Shown: positions 6,827-12,873 of the stretch, one piece after another
Position numbering within the stretch: position 1 is the stretch's first letter
How the letters are laid out: each line of letters begins with the position of its first letter
IMG/VR virus record: IMGVR_UViG_3300009176_000048
Coordinates: 1 to 40,717 of that record
Length of the DNA: 40,717 bases
DNA from: a virus
Strand: one strand, 5' to 3'
Made by a program: the position numbers and the translations under genes
Notes under the pieces: model-generated
What the model was told of the DNA's origin: nothing
Seen by the model: only the letters and a program-made list of their open reading frames with translations
Databases searched by the model: none

Positions 6827-7127
6827 GCTAATCAATAAGAACGCATTGATCGCTAAGTTCAATTGTAAAATGCTGAAGTGGGGTGGTTTGGTTATTCGCG
6901 AATGCACTTATTTTGAATCAGGTGCAAAGAAATGGATTAACTTGCCATCAAGACAATATGAGGTTGAAGGCAAGAAGAAGTTCTTCCCGTTCCTGGCTTA
7001 TGAGGATAGAACCATCAATGACAAGTTTCAAGAGACGATCTTGAATGCTGTGACTGCTTACATGGAGAAGAATTGTGTAGCTCGTGAGCCTGAGAAGAGC
7101 TATGTGGATGAAGAAGTGCCATTTTAA
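6804..7127 (+). CDS. SpoVG/SSB-like nucleic-acid-binding protein
   Basis: 107 residues with a GAGGAAAA ribosome site. The order of strands (IQKFELINKNALIAKFNCKM, VIRECTYFES, then the WINLPSRQYEV segment and a C-terminal helix ETILNAVTAYM) resembles the SpoVG fold, in which a VIRD-type strand is followed by xxxPSR. The C-terminus DEEVPF is the acidic, Phe-ending tip typical of single-stranded DNA-binding proteins that recruit partners. I infer a single-strand or nucleic-acid-binding factor serving replication and ERF/YqaJ recombination. No canonical OB-fold SSB was found elsewhere, so this may be its replacement. Confidence 0.55.
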   Translation: MIEIQKFELINKNALIAKFNCKMLKWGGLVIRECTYFESGAKKWINLPSRQYEVEGKKKFFPFLAYEDRTINDKFQETILNAVTAYMEKNCVAREPEKSYVDEEVPF

Positions 7128-7135
7128 ATAAAAAA

Positions 7136-7261
7136 CCCCCGCTAACACAACGGGGGAAACTGCAAACAAACGTTTCAAGGAGTTCATAAATATGAACAAC
7201 TAAGATGTAAATTAATTTGGAATTTGGGTCAAGAAGAAAGGCCGGATATGCGAGCCGGCCT
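7136..7261. promoter_or_regulatory. Intergenic region with two GC hairpins and mini reading frames
   Basis: The 212-base gap 7128-7339 holds two hairpins: CCCCCG 7136-7141 with CGGGGG 7151-7156, and AGGCCGG 7239-7245 with CCGGCCT 7255-7261. Both have A-rich sequence on the 5' side and none of the T-tract needed on the plus strand, so the terminator orientation is minus-strand (TTTTTTATTT for the first). Each is followed by an AAGGA-type site and a tiny reading frame (3 codons at 7192, 5 codons after the second). The second hairpin shares the AAAGGCC...GGCCTCTC layout with the hairpin at 5194-5215. Confidence 0.45.
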
Positions 7262-7339
7262 CTCCCAAGGAAATATGAAAAAGCGATTATGAGGACAATT
7301 TTATTTTATTATATTACCACATTCTGGTAAAGGTGTTTC

Positions 7340-7654
7340 ATGAAAATTTTACGACATAAATACCACGCTGTTAGCACTAAGAAGGATGGTAAAAACTTCG
7401 ATTCCAAAATGGAAGGAAGATACTATGAGCAACTCAAATTAAGACAGCTGGCTGGCGAAGTGATATTTTTTTTAAGGCAAGTTCCTTTCGATCTTCCAGG
7501 CATGAAATATGTAGCCGACTTCCAGGTGTTTCTGTCGGATGGAACGGTGGAATTTATTGACGTGAAGGGGATGGATACTCCCATGAGCAAAGCTAAAAGA
7601 AAGGCGGTAGAAGAGATCTACCCCGTGACCATAAAGATAGTAACTAAGGTTTAG
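7340..7654 (+). CDS. DUF1064-type PD-(D/E)XK nuclease-like phage protein
   Basis: 104 residues. The layout matches the DUF1064 family of restriction-endonuclease-like phage proteins: FDSKMEGRYYEQL (residues about 20-32, with the helix-1 Glu), a QVPFDLPG strand, YVADFQVFLSDGTVEFIDVKG (about 56-76) giving the central Asp and the D-V-K of the core, and the terminal strand TIKIVTKV. All putative catalytic residues are present. The family is thought to act in phage DNA replication or recombination, possibly as a structure-specific endonuclease. It lies in the early block behind the SSB-like gene, with an AAAGGTG site before the ATG. Confidence 0.8.
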   Translation: MKILRHKYHAVSTKKDGKNFDSKMEGRYYEQLKLRQLAGEVIFFLRQVPFDLPGMKYVADFQVFLSDGTVEFIDVKGMDTPMSKAKRKAVEEIYPVTIKIVTKV

Positions 7655-7655
7655 C

Positions 7656-7874
7656 ATGATCAGCAAAGATGATAAAATATCAATTGATTTGATTGAAACT
7701 AAGTGGACGGATTTTTCTTATTGCCGTCGCAAGAAAGAATTTGAGTATACTGACAATCATCCCTGTTGGTTATCGATGATTGAAAGAGAGGACATGTTGA
7801 CCACGTTGCTAAGGATTTTAAACAAGTACCAAAAAAAGCGAACAAAAACCACTTATGAATACGAAATCGATTAA
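7656..7874 (+). CDS. Hypothetical protein
   Basis: 72 residues, starting just after the nuclease stop and ending inside the start of the next gene (20-base overlap). Basic C-terminus (KYQKKRTKTTYEYEID) and aromatic/charged centre (TKWTDFSYCRRKKEFEY). No family recognised. Tight packing with neighbours supports it being real. Confidence 0.6.
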   Translation: MISKDDKISIDLIETKWTDFSYCRRKKEFEYTDNHPCWLSMIEREDMLTTLLRILNKYQKKRTKTTYEYEID

Positions 7875-8127
7875 ATTGACAGACGAACAGATCATTGACT
7901 TAATATTTGAGCGTCAAATTGTTATTGACAATATCGCTATATCTTCTAAACATAGTCTTTTGACCATCTTATCACGACTAGACGCGGAGTTAAGCAATGG
8001 AAAGATCTTTGGAAGTGAAGATTCAGTTTTTTGCAGGTCAGATAACATCGAGGATAATAGAGCTCGAGGCCGGATTGCTTATAGGACAAAACATACTCGA
8101 AGAAAGAAAGCTTATGGCCCAATCTGA
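7855..8127 (+). CDS. Hypothetical protein, probably frameshifted at its 3' half
   Basis: 90 residues as read. The first 55 or so (KLTDEQIIDLIFERQIVIDNIAISS...) look like a normal helical protein; the last 35 (from CRSDN on) are basic and out of character. The overlapping frame 7997-8191, by contrast, stays protein-like there. A run of six T (8027-8032) sits at the point of change: removing one T would fuse the two into one 111-residue protein ending at 8191. Either this is a sequencing or true frameshift, or the genes overlap by 131 bases. Confidence 0.5.
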   Translation: MNTKSIKLTDEQIIDLIFERQIVIDNIAISSKHSLLTILSRLDAELSNGKIFGSEDSVFCRSDNIEDNRARGRIAYRTKHTRRKKAYGPI

Positions 8128-8191
8128 AATACTGCAAGAAATGTTAGATCGCTATGAAGATATTTTTGCAAACGTGCTTCATGAAGATTGA
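7997..8191 (+). CDS. Hypothetical helical protein overlapping the preceding gene
   Basis: 64 residues (MERSLEVKIQFFAGQITSRIIELEAG...), helical and acidic, with GGAG 7 bases before the ATG. It could be a separate gene with its own ribosome site or the C-terminal half of the preceding protein after a one-base frameshift at 8027-8032. From about 8033 to its stop its composition is better than that of the overlapping frame. Confidence 0.5.
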   Translation: MERSLEVKIQFFAGQITSRIIELEAGLLIGQNILEERKLMAQSEILQEMLDRYEDIFANVLHED

Positions 8192-8262
8192 GTTAAAAAG
8201 AATATTTTGATACTCTTAATCTAATGCACAAATGGCCCTAAACATAATTATGAGTGGGTTTT

Positions 8263-8358
8263 ATGGATTGTACTTATGTGTTTATTTTTTTTGGTGGGTT
8301 TATGGTGGGGCTACTTGCCTCTTACCTCAGGAACTCATACAGCAATCGTGCAAGATGA
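8263..8358 (+). CDS. Putative 31-residue single-span membrane protein
   Basis: MDCTYVFIFFGGFMVGLLASYLRNSYSNRAR: one hydrophobic span followed by a basic tail, a positive-inside topology. GTGGG lies 4 bases upstream. It fills the gap before the outer-membrane protein gene. Small membrane peptides of this type are common in phage early regions; the function is unknown. Confidence 0.4.
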   Translation: MDCTYVFIFFGGFMVGLLASYLRNSYSNRAR

Positions 8359-8387
8359 AGATTAAATTCTAAATTTAAGGAAAGTTT

Positions 8388-8957
8388 ATGAAGAAGTTAA
8401 TTACGTTAGGAATGCTATTTTTTATGCCTGTTTTATCAGCTGGGCAATATGTTGGTGTGAATTTGGGTATGAACAATGGAGTTCTTACTAACCAATCGCA
8501 TAATGATAAAGTTGGATTTAAGCTCGGTGGAAATTATGGCTGGAAGTTTGATTCCAATTTCCGTGCTGAAGCTGAAATCAACTATAGAGAAAACCACCAG
8601 AAAGCTGATAAATCTTCAGAAAACGGAGCGGTAGCAAAGAAATCAACTGAAAAGTATAGCCTAACTTACATGGCTAATGTTCTATATGACGTACAAAACC
8701 TACAAACTTACGGTATCGTTCCTTATTTCGGTGTAGGTATTGGTTATGCTCAGAATACAGAGAAATCAAAAGTAAAAGGCGTTGCTGCTACAAAACAAGA
8801 CAAGGTAAGAGATAACCGCTTAGCTTATCAAGGAATTGTAGGAGTGAAGATGCCAATCAATGAAACTCTAAGCGTTGGTGCAGAATATCACTATCATGCT
8901 GGTAAAGCGCATACAAAAGATCATAGCTTAGCAATGACAGTAGTTAGAAGTTTCTAA
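8388..8957 (+). CDS. Outer-membrane beta-barrel protein
   Basis: 189 residues. Residues 1-19 are a signal peptide (lysines, hydrophobic core, SAG cleavage region). The mature protein is a run of alternating amphipathic strands (YVGVNLGMNNG, FKLGGNYGWKF, FRAEAEINYREN, YSLTYMANVLYDV, IVPYFGVGIGYAQ, LAYQGIVGVKM, LSVGAEYHYHAG, HSLAMTVVRSF), about eight in all, as in OmpA/OmpX-type barrels. It ends in Phe, the usual outer-membrane assembly signal. This implies a Gram-negative host. A barrel expressed from the phage could alter receptors, block superinfection or aid virulence of a lysogen; the role is inference. An AAGGAAAG site precedes the ATG. Confidence 0.8.
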   Translation: MKKLITLGMLFFMPVLSAGQYVGVNLGMNNGVLTNQSHNDKVGFKLGGNYGWKFDSNFRAEAEINYRENHQKADKSSENGAVAKKSTEKYSLTYMANVLYDVQNLQTYGIVPYFGVGIGYAQNTEKSKVKGVAATKQDKVRDNRLAYQGIVGVKMPINETLSVGAEYHYHAGKAHTKDHSLAMTVVRSF

Positions 8958-8969
8958 AAAAGCGGTAGC

Positions 8970-9006
8970 GCGGGACTACGCGCAAGCCCCTAAAAAGGCA
9001 TCCCGC
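8970..9006 (+). terminator. Possible terminator after the outer-membrane protein gene
   Basis: GCGGGA 8970-8975 pairs with TCCCGC 9001-9006, with an inner GCC/GGC pairing at 8986-8988 and 8997-8999, followed by ATTTAATTT. The alternative GCGC/GCGC pairing overlaps it. The T-tract is weak, so partial termination is more likely than complete. Confidence 0.4.
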
Positions 9007-9054
9007 ATTTAATTTATGATGGAAGATTACTTGCCAGAATTTCAAGAGGATTAC

Positions 9055-9189
9055 ATGGACAAGAAAATTAAGAAGCTCCAAACAGCAACAGGCAAATTAG
9101 TGAAGCAAGAAGCTAGTCTTCTCAAAGAAGATAAAAAGCATGATAAAGTGATAGATAAGGCTAAAGCTAAGATGAAAGGTAAATGCTAA
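9055..9189 (+). CDS. Lysine-rich small protein
   Basis: 44 residues (MDKKIKKLQTATGKL...) from the ATG at 9055 with AGAGGAT upstream; an in-frame ATG at 9016 would add 13 residues but lacks a ribosome site. About one third of the residues are Lys, and a helix is likely. It resembles in composition the Lys-rich peptides at 20963 and 21115. Its stop overlaps the next start (TAATG). Confidence 0.55.
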   Translation: MDKKIKKLQTATGKLVKQEASLLKEDKKHDKVIDKAKAKMKGKC

Positions 9190-9296
9190 TGAATGGGGAG
9201 ACGGTAAGTCTCATATTCCTATGCCTGGTTGTGATTATCGCTACCTCATTTGTGGTTTGTACATTCATTGATATACTCAAAGGAAATCTCAAATGA
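9189..9296 (+). CDS. Small single-span membrane protein
   Basis: 35 residues: MNGETV, then a hydrophobic span (SLIFLCLVVIIATSFVVCTF) and a short charged tail. The start overlaps the previous stop (TAATG) and the end overlaps the next start (ATGA), so it is embedded in a coupled string of tiny genes. Function unknown. Confidence 0.55.
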   Translation: MNGETVSLIFLCLVVIIATSFVVCTFIDILKGNLK

Positions 9297-9490
9297 AAGA
9301 AACAGCTAGCGAAATCACTGTCACTATCAAAGACGACGAAAGAACTTACAAATCAAAACATTTGATCTATACCACATACACCATAAGCGAAGATGACCCA
9401 CTCATAAAAGAGCTAATAGCTAAGGCCCTGCAAGAATTTAATGGAGAGCCAACGGATGTTAGAATACGTATCAACCTAACTATTCTTTAG
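9293..9490 (+). CDS. Hypothetical protein
   Basis: 65 residues with alternating beta segments (ITVTIKDDERTYKSKHLIYTTYTI) and a C-terminal RIRINLTIL strand. AAAGGA lies upstream, and the ATG overlaps the membrane peptide's stop. It converges on the minus-strand gene ending at 9476, with a 15-base overlap. Family unknown. Confidence 0.6.
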   Translation: MKETASEITVTIKDDERTYKSKHLIYTTYTISEDDPLIKELIAKALQEFNGEPTDVRIRINLTIL

Positions 9491-9778
9491 TATCTGAGCT
9501 ATCAAGAGCATTGCAGCATTAAGATCGCATTGAGTCACAAATCCATATTGTACATGACGAGGTAAGTCATCAAACCCTTTATTCATCTCATCAAGCATAT
9601 CAATGAGTTCCTTTCTACTTGGTTTCCCTTCATTGATTGGTTTGTCTTCTTCATAGTGCTTATCAACTTCTCTATCTTCTTGCTTTACTACTGGCTTGTC
9701 TACAATGCTACCGCATAACTCACACTTATGCTTGTTTTTCTCAAGATATTTGGCTATTTCAAGTTGATTGCTCATCAT
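9476..9778 (-). CDS. Hypothetical protein with CxxC motif
   Basis: 100 residues from the first of two adjacent ATG codons, with AAGGAT upstream. An N-terminal CELCGS motif suggests half a zinc knuckle, the centre is highly charged (KQEDREVDKHYEEDK), and the last 40 residues are helical (QYGFVTQCDLNAAMLLIAQIL). A lone minus-strand gene between early and terminase genes. No function recognised. Confidence 0.65.
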   Translation of the reverse strand: MMSNQLEIAKYLEKNKHKCELCGSIVDKPVVKQEDREVDKHYEEDKPINEGKPSRKELIDMLDEMNKGFDDLPRHVQYGFVTQCDLNAAMLLIAQILKNS

Positions 9779-9871
9779 TTATCCTTGTAAAGTAAATATT
9801 TGACTCACTCGTAAAAATAAGGTTTTCCCATCGCAAAAACATAAAGTTTATCTTGTTTGATGAAAAAAATC

Positions 9872-9883
9872 ACGTCATGACGT
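9872..9883. promoter_or_regulatory. 12-bp perfect palindrome, possible operator
   Basis: ACGTCATGACGT is a perfect palindrome, flanked by outer TCAC/GTGA half-sites (ATCACGTCATGACGTAAAGTGAT). It lies 44 bases upstream of the terminase small subunit start, where the late promoter should be; a TATATA box follows at 9892-9897. Confidence 0.4.
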
Positions 9884-9927
9884 AAAGTGATTATATACAT
9901 AGTTTTATGTTTAAAAAGAGAATGAAT

Positions 9928-10323
9928 ATGTCTAGGCCAGAACTTCCTATTGATTGGGACAAAGTAGATTATATGCTTAAATGCGGATGTACTGGAACTG
10001 AATTAGCAGCAGTTTTTAGTATTCATCCTAATACTTTTTATAGGCGTGTAGAAGAAAAGTATAATGTCAGTTTTAGTGAATATTCACAGCAAAGGCGAAT
10101 GGTTGGTGATTATAACTTAAGGCAGAAGCAATATGAAAAGGCCATGGGACTCACAGAAACTGGTGATAACACATTGCTAATCTGGCTCGGAAAGAATCGA
10201 CTTGGCCAACGCAATGAAGACAAAATGACGATTGTTACACAAGAACAGCAAGCAACACTCGATAAGACCATGGACATGGTAGACTATCTCCAATCTAAGA
10301 AAGAGCAAGACTCTGAAGAATGA
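9928..10323 (+). CDS. terS: Terminase small subunit-like protein
   Basis: 131 residues from the ATG at 9928, chosen because AGAGA is correctly spaced; in-frame ATGs at 9907 and 9922 would add 7 or 2 residues. The N-terminal half has a helix-turn-helix of the small-terminase type (VDYMLKCGCTGTELAAVFSIHPNTFYRRVEEKY), followed by QKQYEKAMGLTETGDNTLLIWLGKNRLG, which is the conserved end of many phage small terminases. It binds the packaging start site and regulates the large subunit encoded next, which overlaps it by 4 bases. The C-terminal tail is charged and helical. Confidence 0.82.
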   Translation: MSRPELPIDWDKVDYMLKCGCTGTELAAVFSIHPNTFYRRVEEKYNVSFSEYSQQRRMVGDYNLRQKQYEKAMGLTETGDNTLLIWLGKNRLGQRNEDKMTIVTQEQQATLDKTMDMVDYLQSKKEQDSEE

Positions 10324-11633
10324 AAGAACCTCTTTCGCCAAAACAGCTCGAATTCATAATCAATTCAAAAGCTAAATGGAATTTGGCACATGGGTCGGTT
10401 AGAACTGGAAAGACTGTCGGAACAACTTTCGCATTTATGCACAAGGTTGACAGATGTCCAGATTCGAAGATCTATATTGTTGGCCACACTTTCGATACAG
10501 CCTATAGAAACGTCGTTAGATTGCTCATGGAATCAAGCGAGCTTGCAATCTTTAGGCCATTCTGTTCCTGGAGTGGTAAGAAGCTATTATACAAAGATAA
10601 AGTCATTAGTGTGCTTGGCGCGAAGGACGAGGGCGCGATCGGTAATTTTCAAGGGCTAACAATGTCCCTTTGTTATTGCGATGAGATGACACTATATCCT
10701 GAGTCTATAGTTGATATGATCGATACGCGTTTATCTGAGCCTTGGTCACAAGGATTCGCTGCCATGAACCCTTCCCATCCGAATCATAAGATTAAGAAGT
10801 GGATTGATATGGCGGAAGAGGGTAACAAAGACTACTATGCATTGCATTACACGCTTGAAGATAATCCTTACTTGGAACAATCTTACAAAGATCGCTTGAA
10901 GAACTCACTTAGTGGGATATTCTACAAGAGAAACTATCTTGGTTTATGGTGTTTAGCAGAGGGGAGTATCTTTGATTTCTTTGATCCGAAGTTTCATGTT
11001 GTGCCTAAGCCTCCGCGTGCTGCTGAATATTGGATCGCTGCTATTGACTATGGCGCAGTCAATCCATTTGCTTGCTTGCTCATTGGCGTCTCAACTGGAC
11101 GATATACGCAATCAGGGAAAATGATGTGGGTAGAGAAAGAGTATTATTGGGATCCGGTGAAGAAGGAGAGGCAACAGACCAATAGTGAGTTTGCGAACGA
11201 TGTGCAAACCTTTTTGCAAGACTATGACGTTAAACAGATTTACATAGACCCGTCAGCAGCAGCATTCAAGACAGAATTGCGTAGGCGTGGTTTGCACCCT
11301 GTGGATGCCAACAATGAAGTTCTCGATGGCATAACTATGATGACAACCGAAATGAAGCGTGGAACGCTCGTAGTTTGTTCAGAATGCACCAATACCATTC
11401 GAGAGATAGAAAGCTATGTGTGGGACAATAAAGCTGCAGAGAAAGGCTGGGATGAGCCATTAAAGAAGAATGATCACGCAATCGATGCTCTACGCTATGC
11501 AATAGCCACCCACAAGGTTAACGTATATGAGCCATACAAAGACCCTAGGCAGAATGAAAAGTGGTCTATGCAAGGAATAAACACGTTTGAAGCCAATCGA
11601 GACCCTAGGCGGGGGAATCAACGCTCTTTTTAG
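10320..11633 (+). CDS. terL: Terminase large subunit (PBSX-type)
   Basis: 437 residues. ATPase domain: Walker A GSVRTGKT at residues 25-32, Walker B SLCYCDE at about 116-122 with the catalytic Glu at 122. Nuclease domain of RNase H fold: first acidic residue in AAIDYG (about 243), second in IYIDPS (about 308), third in DHAIDALRY (about 384). All motifs are intact and the length is normal. The enzyme cuts concatemers and pumps DNA through the portal encoded downstream at 13727. The start overlaps the small-subunit stop (ATGA). Its last 29 bases are overlapped on the other strand by a small Cys-rich frame. Confidence 0.93.
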   Translation: MKEPLSPKQLEFIINSKAKWNLAHGSVRTGKTVGTTFAFMHKVDRCPDSKIYIVGHTFDTAYRNVVRLLMESSELAIFRPFCSWSGKKLLYKDKVISVLGAKDEGAIGNFQGLTMSLCYCDEMTLYPESIVDMIDTRLSEPWSQGFAAMNPSHPNHKIKKWIDMAEEGNKDYYALHYTLEDNPYLEQSYKDRLKNSLSGIFYKRNYLGLWCLAEGSIFDFFDPKFHVVPKPPRAAEYWIAAIDYGAVNPFACLLIGVSTGRYTQSGKMMWVEKEYYWDPVKKERQQTNSEFANDVQTFLQDYDVKQIYIDPSAAAFKTELRRRGLHPVDANNEVLDGITMMTTEMKRGTLVVCSECTNTIREIESYVWDNKAAEKGWDEPLKKNDHAIDALRYAIATHKVNVYEPYKDPRQNEKWSMQGINTFEANRDPRRGNQRSF

Positions 11634-11772
11634 GCCTTTCTGGTCTATCTTTGCAATAATAACATAAAGGGTCGCTGCAAGCTTTTTCCATCCATTCATT
11701 GCATTTTTTGCAATAATAGCAGTCATACCGTTCATTATAATCTAGTGGCCAGCCACAATCACACGTGCTCAT
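11605..11772 (-). CDS. Putative small zinc-ribbon protein
   Basis: 55 residues with eight Cys in paired spacing: CDC near the N-terminus, CYYCKKC in the middle and ACSDPLCYYC later, then a basic tail. The pattern suggests one or two zinc knuckles. It starts inside the last codons of the 11759-12181 gene (reading the same strand) and ends opposite the terL 3' end. Only a weak AGAGAA site is seen, so the case rests on the Cys pattern and operon position. Confidence 0.5.
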   Translation of the reverse strand: MSTCDCGWPLDYNERYDCYYCKKCNEWMEKACSDPLCYYCKDRPERPKKSVDSPA

Positions 11773-12181
11773 GGATATTTTCTCTTAACCATTCATAGAT
11801 TTTATGCTTTAAGTCTGATTTTAGCTTTGAGGTTACCAAGTCTTTTTCTCCAAAGAAAGTTAAGTGAACAAAGCGTATGGAATTCATATAAATATCCCTA
11901 TCGATGCCCTTTTGATTTATCGTTATGAAGTAGCCATGCTTGGACACTTTCAATGCTTTTATTCTACATTTCTCAACTTCACTAGAGGTGACAGGTCCTT
12001 CAAGTCTTAAGATAATTCTCTTAATCTTTTCGAGGTTGATATCGTCATCAAGAAATGATTTAATTTCTTCAGTAATATCAAGTTTTTTCTCTTTTTTACG
12101 TAGAGGACCTATGGCCTTTCCATTGATTTCGCTATCGACATTAACTTTCTTTTTCTTTGTTTTGTTTTTATCTTTTTTCAT
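11759..12181 (-). CDS. Hypothetical protein with Lys-rich N-terminus
   Basis: 140 residues: a strongly basic first 40 residues (KKDKNKTKKKKVN), then an alpha/beta domain (INLEKIKRIILRLEGPVTSSEVEKCRI... YFITINQ... FVHLTFFG) ending in a helical tail. Family unknown. It is preceded by pentamer array A (12194-12328) and lacks a clear ribosome site, so expression may depend on the unusual leader. Confidence 0.7.
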   Translation of the reverse strand: MKKDKNKTKKKKVNVDSEINGKAIGPLRKKEKKLDITEEIKSFLDDDINLEKIKRIILRLEGPVTSSEVEKCRIKALKVSKHGYFITINQKGIDRDIYMNSIRFVHLTFFGEKDLVTSKLKSDLKHKIYEWLRENIHEHV

Positions 12182-12193
12182 AGCAAAGGACTC

Positions 12194-12328
12194 TTAACTT
12201 AACGGAACGAAACCAAACAAATCATAACGTATCATAACCAAACCAAACGTAACAAAACGTAACACAACTTAACTTAACTTAAATAAACCCACCCTAACTT
12301 AACCAAACTGACAGGAACTTAACTGAAT
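12194..12328. repeat. Phase-locked NNAAC pentamer array A
   Basis: 27 consecutive pentamers. AAC occurs at 12196 and every 5 bases to 12326 without a single phase slip; 21 of 27 are exact AAC and the other six carry one or two changes (ATC twice, AAA, ACC, ACA, AAT). The two bases between are variable. It fills the whole gap between the stop of the 12747 gene and the start of the 12181 gene. In the minus-strand transcript it would be a GUUNN leader. Confidence 0.9.
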
Positions 12329-12747
12329 TAAATCTCTTTTAACTTGTCCCTAATACTGTACAGAATGCTTTGCAACTTATTATTCTCGTGTAGATGCTTC
12401 TTCATTTCGGGATAATCTAAATTTTCCATTTTCGTATTTATCATGCATTTTTGAGCGCGTCTAAGTCTTTTGAATGAGTTCACGACAATTCGGTTAACCT
12501 GAATCGATATTTCATCAGCATCGTATATTTTAAGATCGCCTGGGTTTTGATTTTCATTTGTGCACATGTAGCCTTCTTCTTCTAGGTACATTTTCATAGC
12601 TAAGAAAGGCGTAAGGAAATCCCAACCGTCATCTAACTTTGCGCGGAATAAGGTTTCAAGAACGTTTCTAGGTATTACAACGCCATAATCCAAGTAGTTG
12701 TTTTCTTGCAGCCAATTAAATACTTTTATTTTTTCTTCTAATTTCAT
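12328..12747 (-). CDS. Hypothetical protein
   Basis: 139 residues from the ATG at 12747 (MKLEEKIKVFNWL...), selected because AAGGAGA lies 4-5 bases upstream; a longer reading would run into array B. Helical, with a WDFLTPFLAMKMYLEEEGYMC segment and a basic helix (VNSFKRLRRAQKCM) that might bind nucleic acid. Its stop lies at the edge of array A and its start at the edge of array B. No family recognised. Confidence 0.7.
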   Translation of the reverse strand: MKLEEKIKVFNWLQENNYLDYGVVIPRNVLETLFRAKLDDGWDFLTPFLAMKMYLEEEGYMCTNENQNPGDLKIYDADEISIQVNRIVVNSFKRLRRAQKCMINTKMENLDYPEMKKHLHENNKLQSILYSIRDKLKEI

Positions 12748-12758
12748 ATCTCTCCTTA

Positions 12759-12873
12759 AAAACTTATCGAAACGGAACACAACGCAACACAACTCATCTT
12801 AACAAAACCCAACATAACACAACTCAGCGGAACGAAATGCAACTAAACCTATCGCACCGGAACGTATCAAAAC
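12759..12873. repeat. Phase-locked NNAAC pentamer array B
   Basis: 23 consecutive pentamers with AAC or a near variant at 12761 and every 5 bases to 12871; 16 are exact, the rest mostly ATC (12766, 12796, 12851, 12866) plus AGC, AAT and ACC. It fills the gap between the stop of the 13494 gene and the ribosome site of the 12747 gene. The phase (position modulo 5) is the same as in array A. Confidence 0.88.

Noticed and set aside
11490-11735. 81-codon minus-strand frame opposite terL
   Set aside because: It lies mainly opposite a certain gene, has no ribosome site, and a better Cys-rich frame in another phase covers the same non-terL bases.
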